This document shows positions 1 through 9,006 of a stretch of DNA of 64,000 nt, one piece after another. The notes below the pieces were generated by a model. It did not search any database, was not told the origin of the DNA, and saw only the letters and a program-made list of their open reading frames with translations. The translations under genes and the position numbers were made by a program. Each line of letters starts with the position of its first letter. Within the stretch, counting starts at the first letter, position 1. Location of the stretch: the NCBI RefSeq assembly GCF_030272615.1, contig NC_081414.1, forward strand, positions 908,243,009-908,307,008. Reading direction: 5' to 3'. The stretch comes from Cryptomeria japonica. Taxonomy: Eukaryota; Streptophyta; Pinopsida; Cupressales; Cupressaceae.

Positions 1-238
1 CATGTTGGCTTACAATGATTTTACAATTAATTACAAAATATATTACAAATAAAATTCATGTCGGCTTGGGTGCCGGTATCCTTTCTTTCACTACCGATGT
101 TCTATGTGTCGGTGTAGAGTTTGTCGTTGTCGGTGCCGGTATAATTGTCTTGTTAGTATCATATGGTTTCAAGGTTTCCATCAATGACAAAACCTTCAAT
201 CACCTATAATTTCTCATTGGATTGTGCATTTGCCAACA
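1..238 (-). mobile_element. Cop-D3: LTR start of a minus-strand Cop-D family element, cut by the window edge
   Basis: Read on the minus strand from position 238, the sequence begins TGTTGGCAAATGCACA and continues with a GTCATTGATGG motif. It matches the first ~240 bases of the Cop-D1 LTR at 45384 (same start, same order of blocks, scattered substitutions). The rest of the element lies left of the window. Downstream DNA at 239 is LINE coding sequence in mid-domain, so this element inserted into the LINE. The small ORF at 15-209 is a chance frame inside the LTR. Confidence 0.85.
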
Positions 239-2003
239 ACTTCAACTTCTAAAAGCTTCTCTTCAAAGCATTCCTATTTATGCCCTTAGCCTCTTCAAAA
301 TTCCTGTCAAGTATGCTGAAGCAATTCAGAAAATTCAGAAAAAATTTCTTTGGTCAGGGGTCAAGGAAAAGAAAAGAATGTCTCTTGTGGCTTGGGAAAA
401 GGTGTGCAGACTGAAAAGTAAGGGAGGCCTGGGCCTGAGAAGAATCCAGACCCTCAATGAAGCTCTCTTATCTAAATAGGTTTGGAGACTATTCCACTCT
501 GACAGTGAATGGTGCAAAATCTAGAAAAGTAAGTACTCTCTTTTGTCTTCTTCTCTTCCAGATTTTATCAATTTTGATTTCAATATGAATGGGTCCCATA
601 TCTGGAATCATGCCTCTAAGTGTAAAGACAACATTGCCAAAGGGGTTAAATGGAATGTTGGCAATGGTAGGAAAGTTAGATTCTAGGAAGATCCCTGGCT
701 TTTCGATAAACCTTTGGTAAATATCCCTGAATGGGCCCCTTTTTCTCCCTCTTGTATTAGAATCTTTGGCACTTTGGTTGAGGGATATTGGAGAGGTGAT
801 AAATGGAAGAACATTGAAAGTATTCACCCCGGGCCTTATTAATCTTAAGAACCATCTTTCTTCTATTTGGCTGAATAAAGAGGAAGACTCCCTTATTTGG
901 AAATTTGATTCTAAAGGCAACATCTCTGTCTCTTCAATGTATGGTGTTCTTTCCCCTGCCTCCTTTGAGAATCCTTTTTGGTCTAAAGCTTGGATAAAAG
1001 GTCTAATCCCTAAAACCAATTTTTTTCTATTGGACTATCCTTCAAAATAAAATCCTGACCTTAGATAATCTTAAGGGTAAAGGCTTTTCTTTCCCTAATA
1101 GATGTTCTCTCTGTCTCGAGGAGGAAGAGTCTATGGACCATTTGGCTATCCACTACTTCAATTTGGGAAAGACTTCTTAAGAATTTTTGCATTGATTGGG
1201 GTTTTCCTAACACCATCAGTGATTTGTTCCATTCTTGGAATTATCACTGGGCTAAACCCTTTTTGAGATCTTTGTGGCAGTTATCTCTCCCTCACATTCT
1301 ATGGGGAATAAGGAAAGAAAGGAACAACCATATCTTCAGGGACACTTCTCTCACCCAAATTCAATGGGCTATTGTGGAGAACATTGGAATCATTGGGAAT
1401 CCTTGCATTTTTGCCAACCCCATAGAAACTCACATTTTAAGTTCCTGGAATCTGAATAATGTTGGTAGTCCTAATCCCACTCTAAACAAAAGACTCGAAG
1501 TTAGATGGCATACTCCCCCACATGGTTGGCTCAAAGTCAACTTCGATGGTGTTGCAAAAGGCAATCCTGGTCCTGCGAGATGTGGTGCAATCCTTAGAGA
1601 TGAAAAAGGTAATTGTAAGGAAATGATTGTTGTTCCTATAGGGAGTCAAACTAACCACAAGACAGAAGCAATCGCTACACTCCAAGGTATTCTCCTGGCC
1701 AAATGATGGAATTGTCCCTATCTATGGATAGAAGGGGATTCTAATAACATCATCAAATGCCTAAAGGGAACCTTTAAGCCTTCATGGACTATCAATAACA
1801 TAATAAAGGGTGCTAGAGATCTCATCAACACTTTTGATAAATGCTTCATATCTCATATCTATCGTGAAGCTAATTGTTTGGCTAACTGGGCAGCCAACAT
1901 GGCAGTCATTCAAGATCAAATGATCACATGGAAGGGTGAGGAGCACATCCCTGATGACATCAGACCAATCATTTTTAAGGATCGATACAATAGTACCCCA
2001 AAG
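239..2003 (+). pseudogene. LINE (L1-like) ORF2 C-terminal part: RT connection region, zf-RVT, RNase H
   Basis: This is the C-terminal third of a plant L1-like polyprotein that would reverse-transcribe LINE RNA. Around 250-480 it reads like the segment after the RT palm (SIPIYALSLFKIP, then FLWSG, KGGLGLRR). Around 1100-1150 a CSLCLEEEESMDHL stretch fits the zf-RVT domain. An RNase H domain follows from about 1500, with VNFDGVAKGNPGPA, the HKTEA glutamate and WIEGDSNNI. The last catalytic aspartate appears to be Asn (CLANWAANMA, where families usually have a D). The frame is broken: stop at 477, several shifts between 500 and 1220, and a TGA at 1704 inside RNase H. The RT catalytic core lies left of the window or was removed by Cop-D3. 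It is interrupted at 2003 by Copia-A and resumes at 25543. Confidence 0.85.
1999..2003. repeat. Target-site duplication, left copy (CAAAG), of Copia-A
   Basis: CAAAG immediately precedes the TG of the 5' LTR and is repeated exactly after the CA of the 3' LTR at 25538-25542. This fixes the limits of Copia-A although 17 kb of other DNA lies inside it. Confidence 0.93.
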
Positions 2004-3050
2004 TGTTGGTATTTTGGTATGGTTTTGTCATTGATGTCAACACTTACTAAAGCACTAGCACTTTGGAGATCCAACAGCATTCACCGGCAAGAAAGTAACT
2101 ATTGCACAGTTACTGGTATATGGTTCACCGACAGGATATAATGATCACCGGCACTTGGAATGATATAATGTCAAAGACATCATGTGGACACTTTGTTTTG
2201 AAGAATTAATCATTGGTATAATCATATTTGCATATTTTCTTTTACCGGCAAATAGGTCCTGGGTTACCTAGGGTTACACCGACAGGTTTATCTTTTCCAG
2301 ATCAGCATGGCACGCTATGGAGATGATTTATTATTGTTATAAATTCTTTAAGCCGACATGTTTAATTGGTTATTGCATTGGATATTATATTGTTTGTAAA
2401 ATGTTTTATTGTAATATCTTGTAGAGCCGACCTACTAAAATTGGTCTTAGGTTATGGTATAAATGTAAGATCTTATTTGTAAGATCGAATGTGGAATGCG
2501 AAAAATAATTAAGTGAAGGTATATGCGAGATTAAGCAGAGCTATACATGAAGACATCATTTGAAGTTTAAGCTAGGTTTTTGTGGAAGCATATCAACATT
2601 ACATTGGTACTGAATCTAGCATATGAAGATGTTATTTTGTGCAATACATTCTTATTGGATTTAACCATCCAACTATAGTCAGTGTGACTCCCATTTTGTG
2701 ATTGAGTAGTGAGCTCTAGGCTGTTAGCCTTTCTACATGTGCAGACCCCATTTATGTACACTTACTATCTGCAGTAGTATCATCTGATTATGGGTAAGGT
2801 TTCCCACCGTGGTTTTTCCCCTTACAGGGTTTCCACGTACAAATATTGGTGTTATGTGTTGTGGATGACTTTGTGTTTATGTTTCATGCATTAATCTTTA
2901 CCGGTATAGCAATTAACTATTAACACTGTCTACCGGCATACTTAATTGGTTTATCGATATTAAGCATTAAGTTGATTGAGTTGTTTTTGGTTTGAATTTA
3001 TTTGACAACTGATTCACCCCCCCCCTCTTAGTCGTCTCCGAGACCTAGCA
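2004..3050 (+). repeat. Copia-A 5' LTR
   Basis: 1047 bp, TG...CA ends. It shares long blocks with the 3' LTR but lacks a ~19-bp stretch present there near 24636. A TATA-like GGTATAAATG lies near 2458, so transcription probably begins shortly after it. Close to the 3' end is a C-run (ATTCACCCCCCCCC, about 3012-3025) that recurs in the other copia-type LTRs of this window. At 2029-2043 is CATTGATGTCAACAC, the LTR arm of the polypurine-tract inverted repeat described in the findings. Confidence 0.92.
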
Positions 3051-3052
3051 AT

Positions 3053-3064
3053 TGGTATCAAAGC
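3053..3064 (+). promoter_or_regulatory. Copia-A primer binding site (initiator-Met tRNA type)
   Basis: TGGTATCAAAGC begins two bases after the LTR. It differs by one base from TGGTATCAGAGC, the usual plant copia site complementary to the initiator methionine tRNA 3' end. Cop-C has the unaltered form at 41092. Confidence 0.85.
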
Positions 3065-3106
3065 TTAGTCCTCTTTTGCAGATGTTTAACAACTTGAGGA
3101 GATCCA

Positions 3107-4142
3107 ATGACTACTAATTATTTCAGGAAGCACAGTCCTAAAGTTGATGGAACCAACTATGGGATATGGAAGATCAAAAAGGAGACACATCTAAATTGCA
3201 TTGGTAAAGACATCTGGGAAGTTACAAAGAATGGTTATACTGCTGTTGTAGCTGGTTAGACCGCTACAACTACCTTAGCCAAAGATGAGGAGAATGATTG
3301 CAAAGAAAGAGAAGCACTTTTGAGCGCTTTATCAGATCAAAAAATCATGGGATTATCAGATAGGTCTACTACTAAAGCTATTTGGGATCATTCAAAAACA
3401 CTGAATGAAGGAGATTCCACAGTCAAGATTGCAAAACTTGAAAGTTTCTGAGTCAGGTATGAACATCTAAAAATGGAAGAAGATGAAAGGATTTCTACTT
3501 TTATGGAAAGAGTAAATGAAATTGTTTTGGGTATTATATGTTGTGAAGGAACCTTGAGTGAGGATGAAATTGTTTCAAAAATCTTAAGAGGATTGCCACC
3601 GGCATATAAAATGAAGGTTACTGCTATAAATGAGTTGAGAACAATGCCTAATACATCAGTAACTAGGGATACATTGATTGGAAAACTTTCAACTTTTGAA
3701 ATTGAGGAATTTGGTCATGTTGCTACTATAAAGATAGATTTGGCCTTTAAAGCATCAACATCATCTACTCCATCATTTGACAAATCAGATTGGAAAGCCT
3801 TTTATGCAAGAGAACTTGAAGAAACTAGGAAAGAGAATGAAGAACTTGAAGAACTTGAAGCACTATTTGCAAGGAAAATGCCAAAAGGTCCAGTTGGAAG
3901 TAAATATGAAGGTAAAGCACCCTTTAAATGTTTTAACTGCAATAAGATTGGTCATATGGCTTCGAGATGCCTTGATAGACATGCTAGACTAACAGAGGAA
4001 GCTAGAAGAACATACAAGCCTAATCTTGAATATCAGAGATAAAGATTTAAAAAGAACAAAGACAAATCTTGTTACATTGTTGATGAAGGTGTAACTAATC
4101 ATTCTGATGAGGATCCAGCAGACAATGGATGGGTTTTTGTTG
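3107..4142 (+). pseudogene. Copia-A gag (UBN2-type) with CCHC zinc knuckle
   Basis: The ATG at 3107 opens a copia capsid/nucleocapsid frame. The N-terminal part contains VDGTNYGIWK, typical of UBN2-like gag. A single CCHC knuckle, CFNCNKIGHMASRC, lies near 3927-3968. The frame stays open in register except for three stops: TAG 3257, TGA 3449 and TAA 4040. It then runs straight into the protease region, whose continuation was displaced to 12453 by Gyp-B1 (break after ...GWVFV at 4142). As in other copia elements, gag and pol were one frame. It packaged element RNA; now non-functional. Confidence 0.88.
4138..4142. repeat. Target-site duplication TGTTG, left copy, of Gyp-B1
   Basis: TGTTG here and at 12453-12457 flank Gyp-B1 exactly. 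Reading across one copy restores the Copia-A frame, which confirms the boundaries. Confidence 0.93.
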
Positions 4143-5800
4143 TGTAGCATCGTAAATTGTACGCACTTGCTAGAGTGGTACAATTTCACACCTAGTTTAG
4201 CACCCGCCTTGGCGCATTTTGTATTTTGCATTGCATTTCCCCTTTAGCACTTAATTAATCAAATTAATTAGGTCTAAGGTCCTATTTTATCATCTCCCAT
4301 ATCATAAAGTTGGGCCCTTTCATTAAAGTGTGCCCCTTTCAATTTATTCCTCCAATACATCATTTAATCAAAAACCCTAATTAGGTCCTATTTTGAACTT
4401 GGGGGCTTGATTTCGGGGGTCAAAACATCTCGAAATCACCTGTAACTTCGGGATTCTCTCTAAAATCATCATATCCGACGGCCCTGAAAATTTGGTGAAA
4501 AGTTGTCGGGACCATGGCGCCCGGAGTGCACATGGTCCCGAACATTTTTCCCGAAATTTTAGGAGTGCGATCCAATCATAAAATAAAGCTTAACCCCAAG
4601 AAATTGGTAGGGGATTCAATCTCTAGGTCGGCCAAAAGATGAAATTACGACCTAGGGTTTCCTACATAAGAGCTCTCTTTCTTCATTTGAAGGGATCCGA
4701 ATTTTAGCTTTCAAGGACCTCATATGCAGCGAAAGGGCAGATCTTTGAGGACTTCAATAAAATTCAACATCCATCCATCAAGCATTCATCAATTTCATTC
4801 ATTTAGGGCTTGGGAGACATTGAAGAACAACAGGAGATTACCGACTGAAGATTGGCTTGTACTCCTCCCTTGAGGGTTGGGTATGATTTCATGTTGTTTT
4901 CATGTCTTTGCATAAGCTTCAATATATTATTTATTCATGCTTTAGATCACTTTGCATCTTGATTTAGAGCATTTACATTATCATTTACAAGCAATTAGGG
5001 TTTACTTTCTAGGTTGCTCTAGTTTGCTTTCTTGCATTTAAGGACCTTGCACACACACTAGGTCTGCACACACAATATATTTTACAATACAACTTGGCTA
5101 TTCATGGAGGTGGAAATCACCGAAGTGGGGGTTTGACTAAGGCAAAACCCTATATAGCCGCCCACCACACCTTTTCAGATATAAGTGCAGGTTTCGAAAT
5201 TCGGACGATGCCGCAAGTTATAGATCCGGAAGAAGCAGACGGAGACCGAACTTCACACCAAATCTCAGAGCAAAAGACCAAGACAGGGGTGTGGGGCGCC
5301 TTAGTCCTGCCAGGACAGGGGCGCTGGGTGCCCTAGTCCTTGGGACAGGGGCGCTGGGCGCCCTGGTCCTTCTGACAGCAGTTTTCAGCATTTTTGACAA
5401 CTTTGCAAAACAGCAGTTTCCGGAGCAGTTTCAGGGGCAGAATCAGGACAGTGGCGCCCGCGCCCCCGTCCCGAACATTTTCATTCATATTTTAACACCG
5501 GGTACGCATCTGCACTCTTGTCTTGTCCTTGTGTTTACAACTTTCCATTGTTTAAGTTCAATTCTGCAATCTTGTTATTAGTTCATACTTGCACTTTGGG
5601 GTTAGGAATTGAACTTGCATCATTTCATCTTTCTATTACAACAAAGGAATAGAAATCCTAATAGGTAGCCCATGTCTCTCTCTTCCACAAAAAGAAGTAG
5701 CCAATTGTGTGATACCTCTAGGCTCTTTCGTATTCCACAAATGTGTGATTGAAGGTGAGATTAGGGCATGTTTGCTTAGTGTCACTTTTTCCCCCACACA
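4143..5800 (+). repeat. Gyp-B1 5' LTR
   Basis: 1658 bp. Landmarks: a perfect 10-bp inverted repeat CGGGACCATG / CATGGTCCCG at 4507-4540; a telo-box-like AAAACCCTAA near 4372; a TATA-like CCCTATATAG near 5149; and three copies of a ~30-bp GC-rich unit at about 5281-5372, each able to fold as GGGCGC-TGG-GCGCCC. It ends TTTCCCCCACACA. Small ORFs at 5094-5581 and 5709-5999 are chance frames. Confidence 0.92.
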
Positions 5801-5801
5801 T

Positions 5802-5819
5802 TTTGGTGAACCTGACGTG
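5802..5819 (+). promoter_or_regulatory. Gyp-B1 candidate primer binding site
   Basis: TTTGGTGAACCTGACGTG follows the LTR directly and is identical in Gyp-B2 at 14449. Its place and conservation fit a primer site and its reverse complement ends ACCA, but I could not match it to a plant tRNA from memory. It is not the Met-type site used by the copia elements here. Confidence 0.5.
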
Positions 5820-5947
5820 AATCTATCATTGCTTCCTCTTTCATTGCATTTGTTAGATCTAGATCTAGATTTAGTGTGTTTTCATTTCATTTTCATTAAA
5901 AAGAAAAAAAAAAAAGTGTGTTTCTTTGCATTGTGTGCAATTTCAAA

Positions 5948-8248
5948 ATGTCAGATTTTTATTTGCAAGATGTTCATATTTGTGATGATTATGAGTTAGA
6001 TGAAGCTTTAGATGAGTTTTTGAAACCTAAAGATACCAAGCCTTCATTTTACCAAAAACTCATAAACATTGTTACTATGCCATTTCGTTGTGATGAGAAA
6101 GATAAGTCGAATGATTCCTCTCAAGGGTACATTCCTATCAGCTCTTCCACTAAATCTAGTAACATGGTTGTTTTCAATGATCCCCTCTATGAAGAGATAT
6201 CTCCTTTTGAATCAAAAGATAAACCTTTTAATAGATATGATCATGCTTTGTTGGATGATGCCCTTGATGACTTTGTGGCTCCTAAAAAATGCTCCCTTCA
6301 TGAGGATCCTTTTGTGCAAGAAGATGACATTATCCCTACATTTCCTAGTGATGGCATTTCCTTTTCCAACAAAATTCCCACTAGAGATGATGAATTAATG
6401 ATAAATGCTTGCCCTTCTCCTAAAGTTGGTCTTACCCATAAGCATCCCTTAGAGAAAGAAGATGAAATAAAAAGCAATTTCCTTAATTCTCTCTCCCCTA
6501 AAGATCATATTGAACATATTTTGAGGAAAGAGGATGAGTTTAACACATCTATTGATGCTCTCCCTCCTAAGGATGAGGAATTAATAAACAATGTTATCTC
6601 CTCTCCCGAAATTGACAATACTTCAAACATTCCTTTCAACAAATTCACTATTTGGGATGAACCATTAGAAGAAGGTGTAGATTATTCTCTACCCCTAGCC
6701 AAAGGGGATGAAATCAAGATTGAAAACTCCCTTGATAGTTTCTCACCTTCCTTGAATCTCAATTATTCTCCCTCTCCTCAACTTTGTTCTACTCATAAGG
6801 ATACCCTAGTTCAAAGCAAGATGGTTAACATCTCTTTCAAAGATCTCCCTCTCAAAAGTGAGACTTTAGAGAGTAATGTTGATCCTTCTCCTCGAGAGTT
6901 TATTCCCCATGTAGATCCTTTGATGATAGAGGATGATATGACCTTTCCTAGTATTACTCCTCCTACTAGAACATCAATGCCTATCCCTTGTCTCTCTCCT
7001 AAAATTGATTTGATCCGTGATAAGATTTTAGTGCAAGAGAAGACTATCAATAATTCTTCCAACACTTTTGTTCATTCCTCTAAACCATCCTCAATCAATT
7101 TGATACATGTGAATGAGACACCTAACAAACCTCTCTTCACTGTCCAAGGTGCTTGTCCTTCTCAAAATTCTCAACCTTTAAATAAGCCTATCTTAGTGGT
7201 TCAAGGTGGTTATGCTAATGATTCTTTTTGCACTCCTAAGAAACCTATTATTACTGTGCAAGGAGGTTATTCTTCTAAGAGCCCTTATGAGTATGCTAAG
7301 CAACTAACTAGAGAGAGTTATCATGCGGTTGCCCATACTTATAACACAAGAAACAATAGGCAACCTAATCCTCCTCTAGTTATCCCAACTTCACTTCCTC
7401 CTTCCCAACCTATTCTTCCTCAAGCTCCACGTATTTCACAAATGCTTAGTAAGGACTATGATCTCATAGAACAACTTAAAACTACCCCTGCTAAGATATC
7501 CCTTTGGGATTTGATCCAAACTTCTTCTGCTCATCATGGAATGTTACAAGATGCCTTGAAAGATTTGAATGTTCCTCCACCTAATACATCTAGTAATATA
7601 GTGTCTTTGGTTAACTCTGTGATGAATCCTAAAGCTCAAATTGTGTTTACCCAAGATGAGTTGCCTACTAGTGAAATTCAACAACAATATGATCCCTTGA
7701 TGATTGTGGTTATCATAAATGACACTGCTATAAGACGAACACTGGTAGATAATGGCTCTGGCCTTAATGTGTGTAGCATTAATCTATTGCATAAGATGAA
7801 TGTGGATACATCCCTTATTGAGCCTGACTCTCGTCCCATTCGAGGCTTTGATAATGTGTCTAAGTCTTCATTAGGTATTATCACCTTACCCATCACAGTG
7901 GGACCTATTACTTTGCCTACTCCTATCCATGTTATGTCGGGAAATCTAACATACAACTTGTTATTAGGGAGACCTTGGATTCACAGTATGCAAGCTGTCC
8001 CCTCTACATTGCATAGACAAGTTAAATTCATTTATAACAATAAGACATATACCTTTATAGGTGATACTAATTTTCAAACTTGTTTGCAAACATCTACTTC
8101 CAAAGGGAGTTCTTCTAAGCCTTCCTCTTCTAGTGATGACTCGTTAAACAAGATACCTATGGATGAATCATCACCTTCTGATAATCAAAATTCTTTGGAT
8201 GAGTTTGAAGTTCCTGAAAGGCTTTTGATCCTGAGAAGGTTCTCGTAG
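5948..8248 (+). CDS. Gyp-B1 gag-like/retropepsin polyprotein, C-terminally frameshifted
   Basis: The ATG at 5948 (MSDFYLQDVH) is the first good start; the open frame begins ten codons earlier without ATG. Residues ~110-480 are a low-complexity acidic region of repeated modules built around (S/P)PK...H...P(F/L)...(E/K)EDEI. A retropepsin-like aspartic protease follows, with LVDNGSGLNVCS near residue 600 (DNG instead of DSG/DTG, a variant I recall from plant gypsy elements) and LLLGRPWIHS near 670. No zinc knuckle or RT. The last residues after EFEVPE are out of frame: compared with Gyp-B2 about 37 bp is missing near 8214, so the frame ends early and is separated from the G-patch frame at 8371. 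A retrotransposon product, not a host protein. Confidence 0.78.
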   Translation: MSDFYLQDVHICDDYELDEALDEFLKPKDTKPSFYQKLINIVTMPFRCDEKDKSNDSSQGYIPISSSTKSSNMVVFNDPLYEEISPFESKDKPFNRYDHALLDDALDDFVAPKKCSLHEDPFVQEDDIIPTFPSDGISFSNKIPTRDDELMINACPSPKVGLTHKHPLEKEDEIKSNFLNSLSPKDHIEHILRKEDEFNTSIDALPPKDEELINNVISSPEIDNTSNIPFNKFTIWDEPLEEGVDYSLPLAKGDEIKIENSLDSFSPSLNLNYSPSPQLCSTHKDTLVQSKMVNISFKDLPLKSETLESNVDPSPREFIPHVDPLMIEDDMTFPSITPPTRTSMPIPCLSPKIDLIRDKILVQEKTINNSSNTFVHSSKPSSINLIHVNETPNKPLFTVQGACPSQNSQPLNKPILVVQGGYANDSFCTPKKPIITVQGGYSSKSPYEYAKQLTRESYHAVAHTYNTRNNRQPNPPLVIPTSLPPSQPILPQAPRISQMLSKDYDLIEQLKTTPAKISLWDLIQTSSAHHGMLQDALKDLNVPPPNTSSNIVSLVNSVMNPKAQIVFTQDELPTSEIQQQYDPLMIVVIINDTAIRRTLVDNGSGLNVCSINLLHKMNVDTSLIEPDSRPIRGFDNVSKSSLGIITLPITVGPITLPTPIHVMSGNLTYNLLLGRPWIHSMQAVPSTLHRQVKFIYNNKTYTFIGDTNFQTCLQTSTSKGSSSKPSSSSDDSLNKIPMDESSPSDNQNSLDEFEVPERLLILRRFS

Positions 8249-8370
8249 AAGACGATTGGGGATCTCTTGATTTTAATCCCACCTTTGTAGGTGAGTATAG
8301 GGTTCCTCCTAGAGAGTTTAAAGTTAAAAAGAAGGAAGAAACTAGAGATCAATCAGTCTTACCTGAACCT

Positions 8371-9006
8371 ATGAGTAATAATTTTGTGGCCGCTTCTCAA
8401 ACTTCTTCTCCTCACACTTCTAATTCTGAAGTGTTTGATTCTTTGTCTTATGAAAAACCGCCTTCTCTTTCTGAAATGGCTGATCGTTATGGTCTTGGTT
8501 TTCGCATTTTTGCTAAGCATGGGTATCATGGAAATGGTTGTGGCACTCACAAACAAGGGATAAAGGTTCCTCTAGAGAATAATCTTCACAATTATGCCTT
8601 TGGACTTGGCTATAATCCCTGCAATCTCACCAAAGCATCTAAAAGACCATCTCTCAATGTGAATGCTATATATAGTAGTGATGATGATCTCACTTCAGCT
8701 AAATCATCTTCTACTTCTATCAACTCTCATTCCCCTCATAAGGAAATCTTGGCGATGAACAAATCTCTTTATGACTCCCCTCAAATTTCTAAATCCGCTT
8801 ATGAATCTTTTTCTCCTATTCATCATAAAGTCCTTTCCTCTAGGGATAAGGCTCTAATAAATTACACTCATCCCTCTTCTAAGATTTCTTGTGACTTTTC
8901 GTCTTCAATTTTTATCATTTTATACATGTTTTTGATCTCACTTATAGTTGAGCATTTAGCATGTCATATTCAAATACCTCATTCAATCTATCATGTCTTT
9001 AAATAA
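8371..9006 (+). pseudogene. Gyp-B1 C-terminal fragment with G-patch-like domain
   Basis: A 211-codon frame that was the continuation of the upstream polyprotein. Residues ~30-80 contain MADRYGLGFRIFAKHGYHG, GIKVPL and FGLGYNP, the glycine spacing of a G-patch. That domain binds RNA and RNA helicases and occurs next to retropepsins in some retroviruses and plant gypsy elements. A hydrophobic segment near the end (FIILYMFLISLIVEHL) could be chance. The ATG at 8371 is probably not a true start: in Gyp-B2 the homologous ATG (17291) is in frame with the protease. Confidence 0.72.

Noticed and set aside
5094..5581. ORFs in the Gyp-B LTRs (also 11776, 20659, 20675 and minus-strand 13813, 20557)
   Set aside because: Created by the GC-rich minisatellite lacking stops; frames differ between LTR copies.
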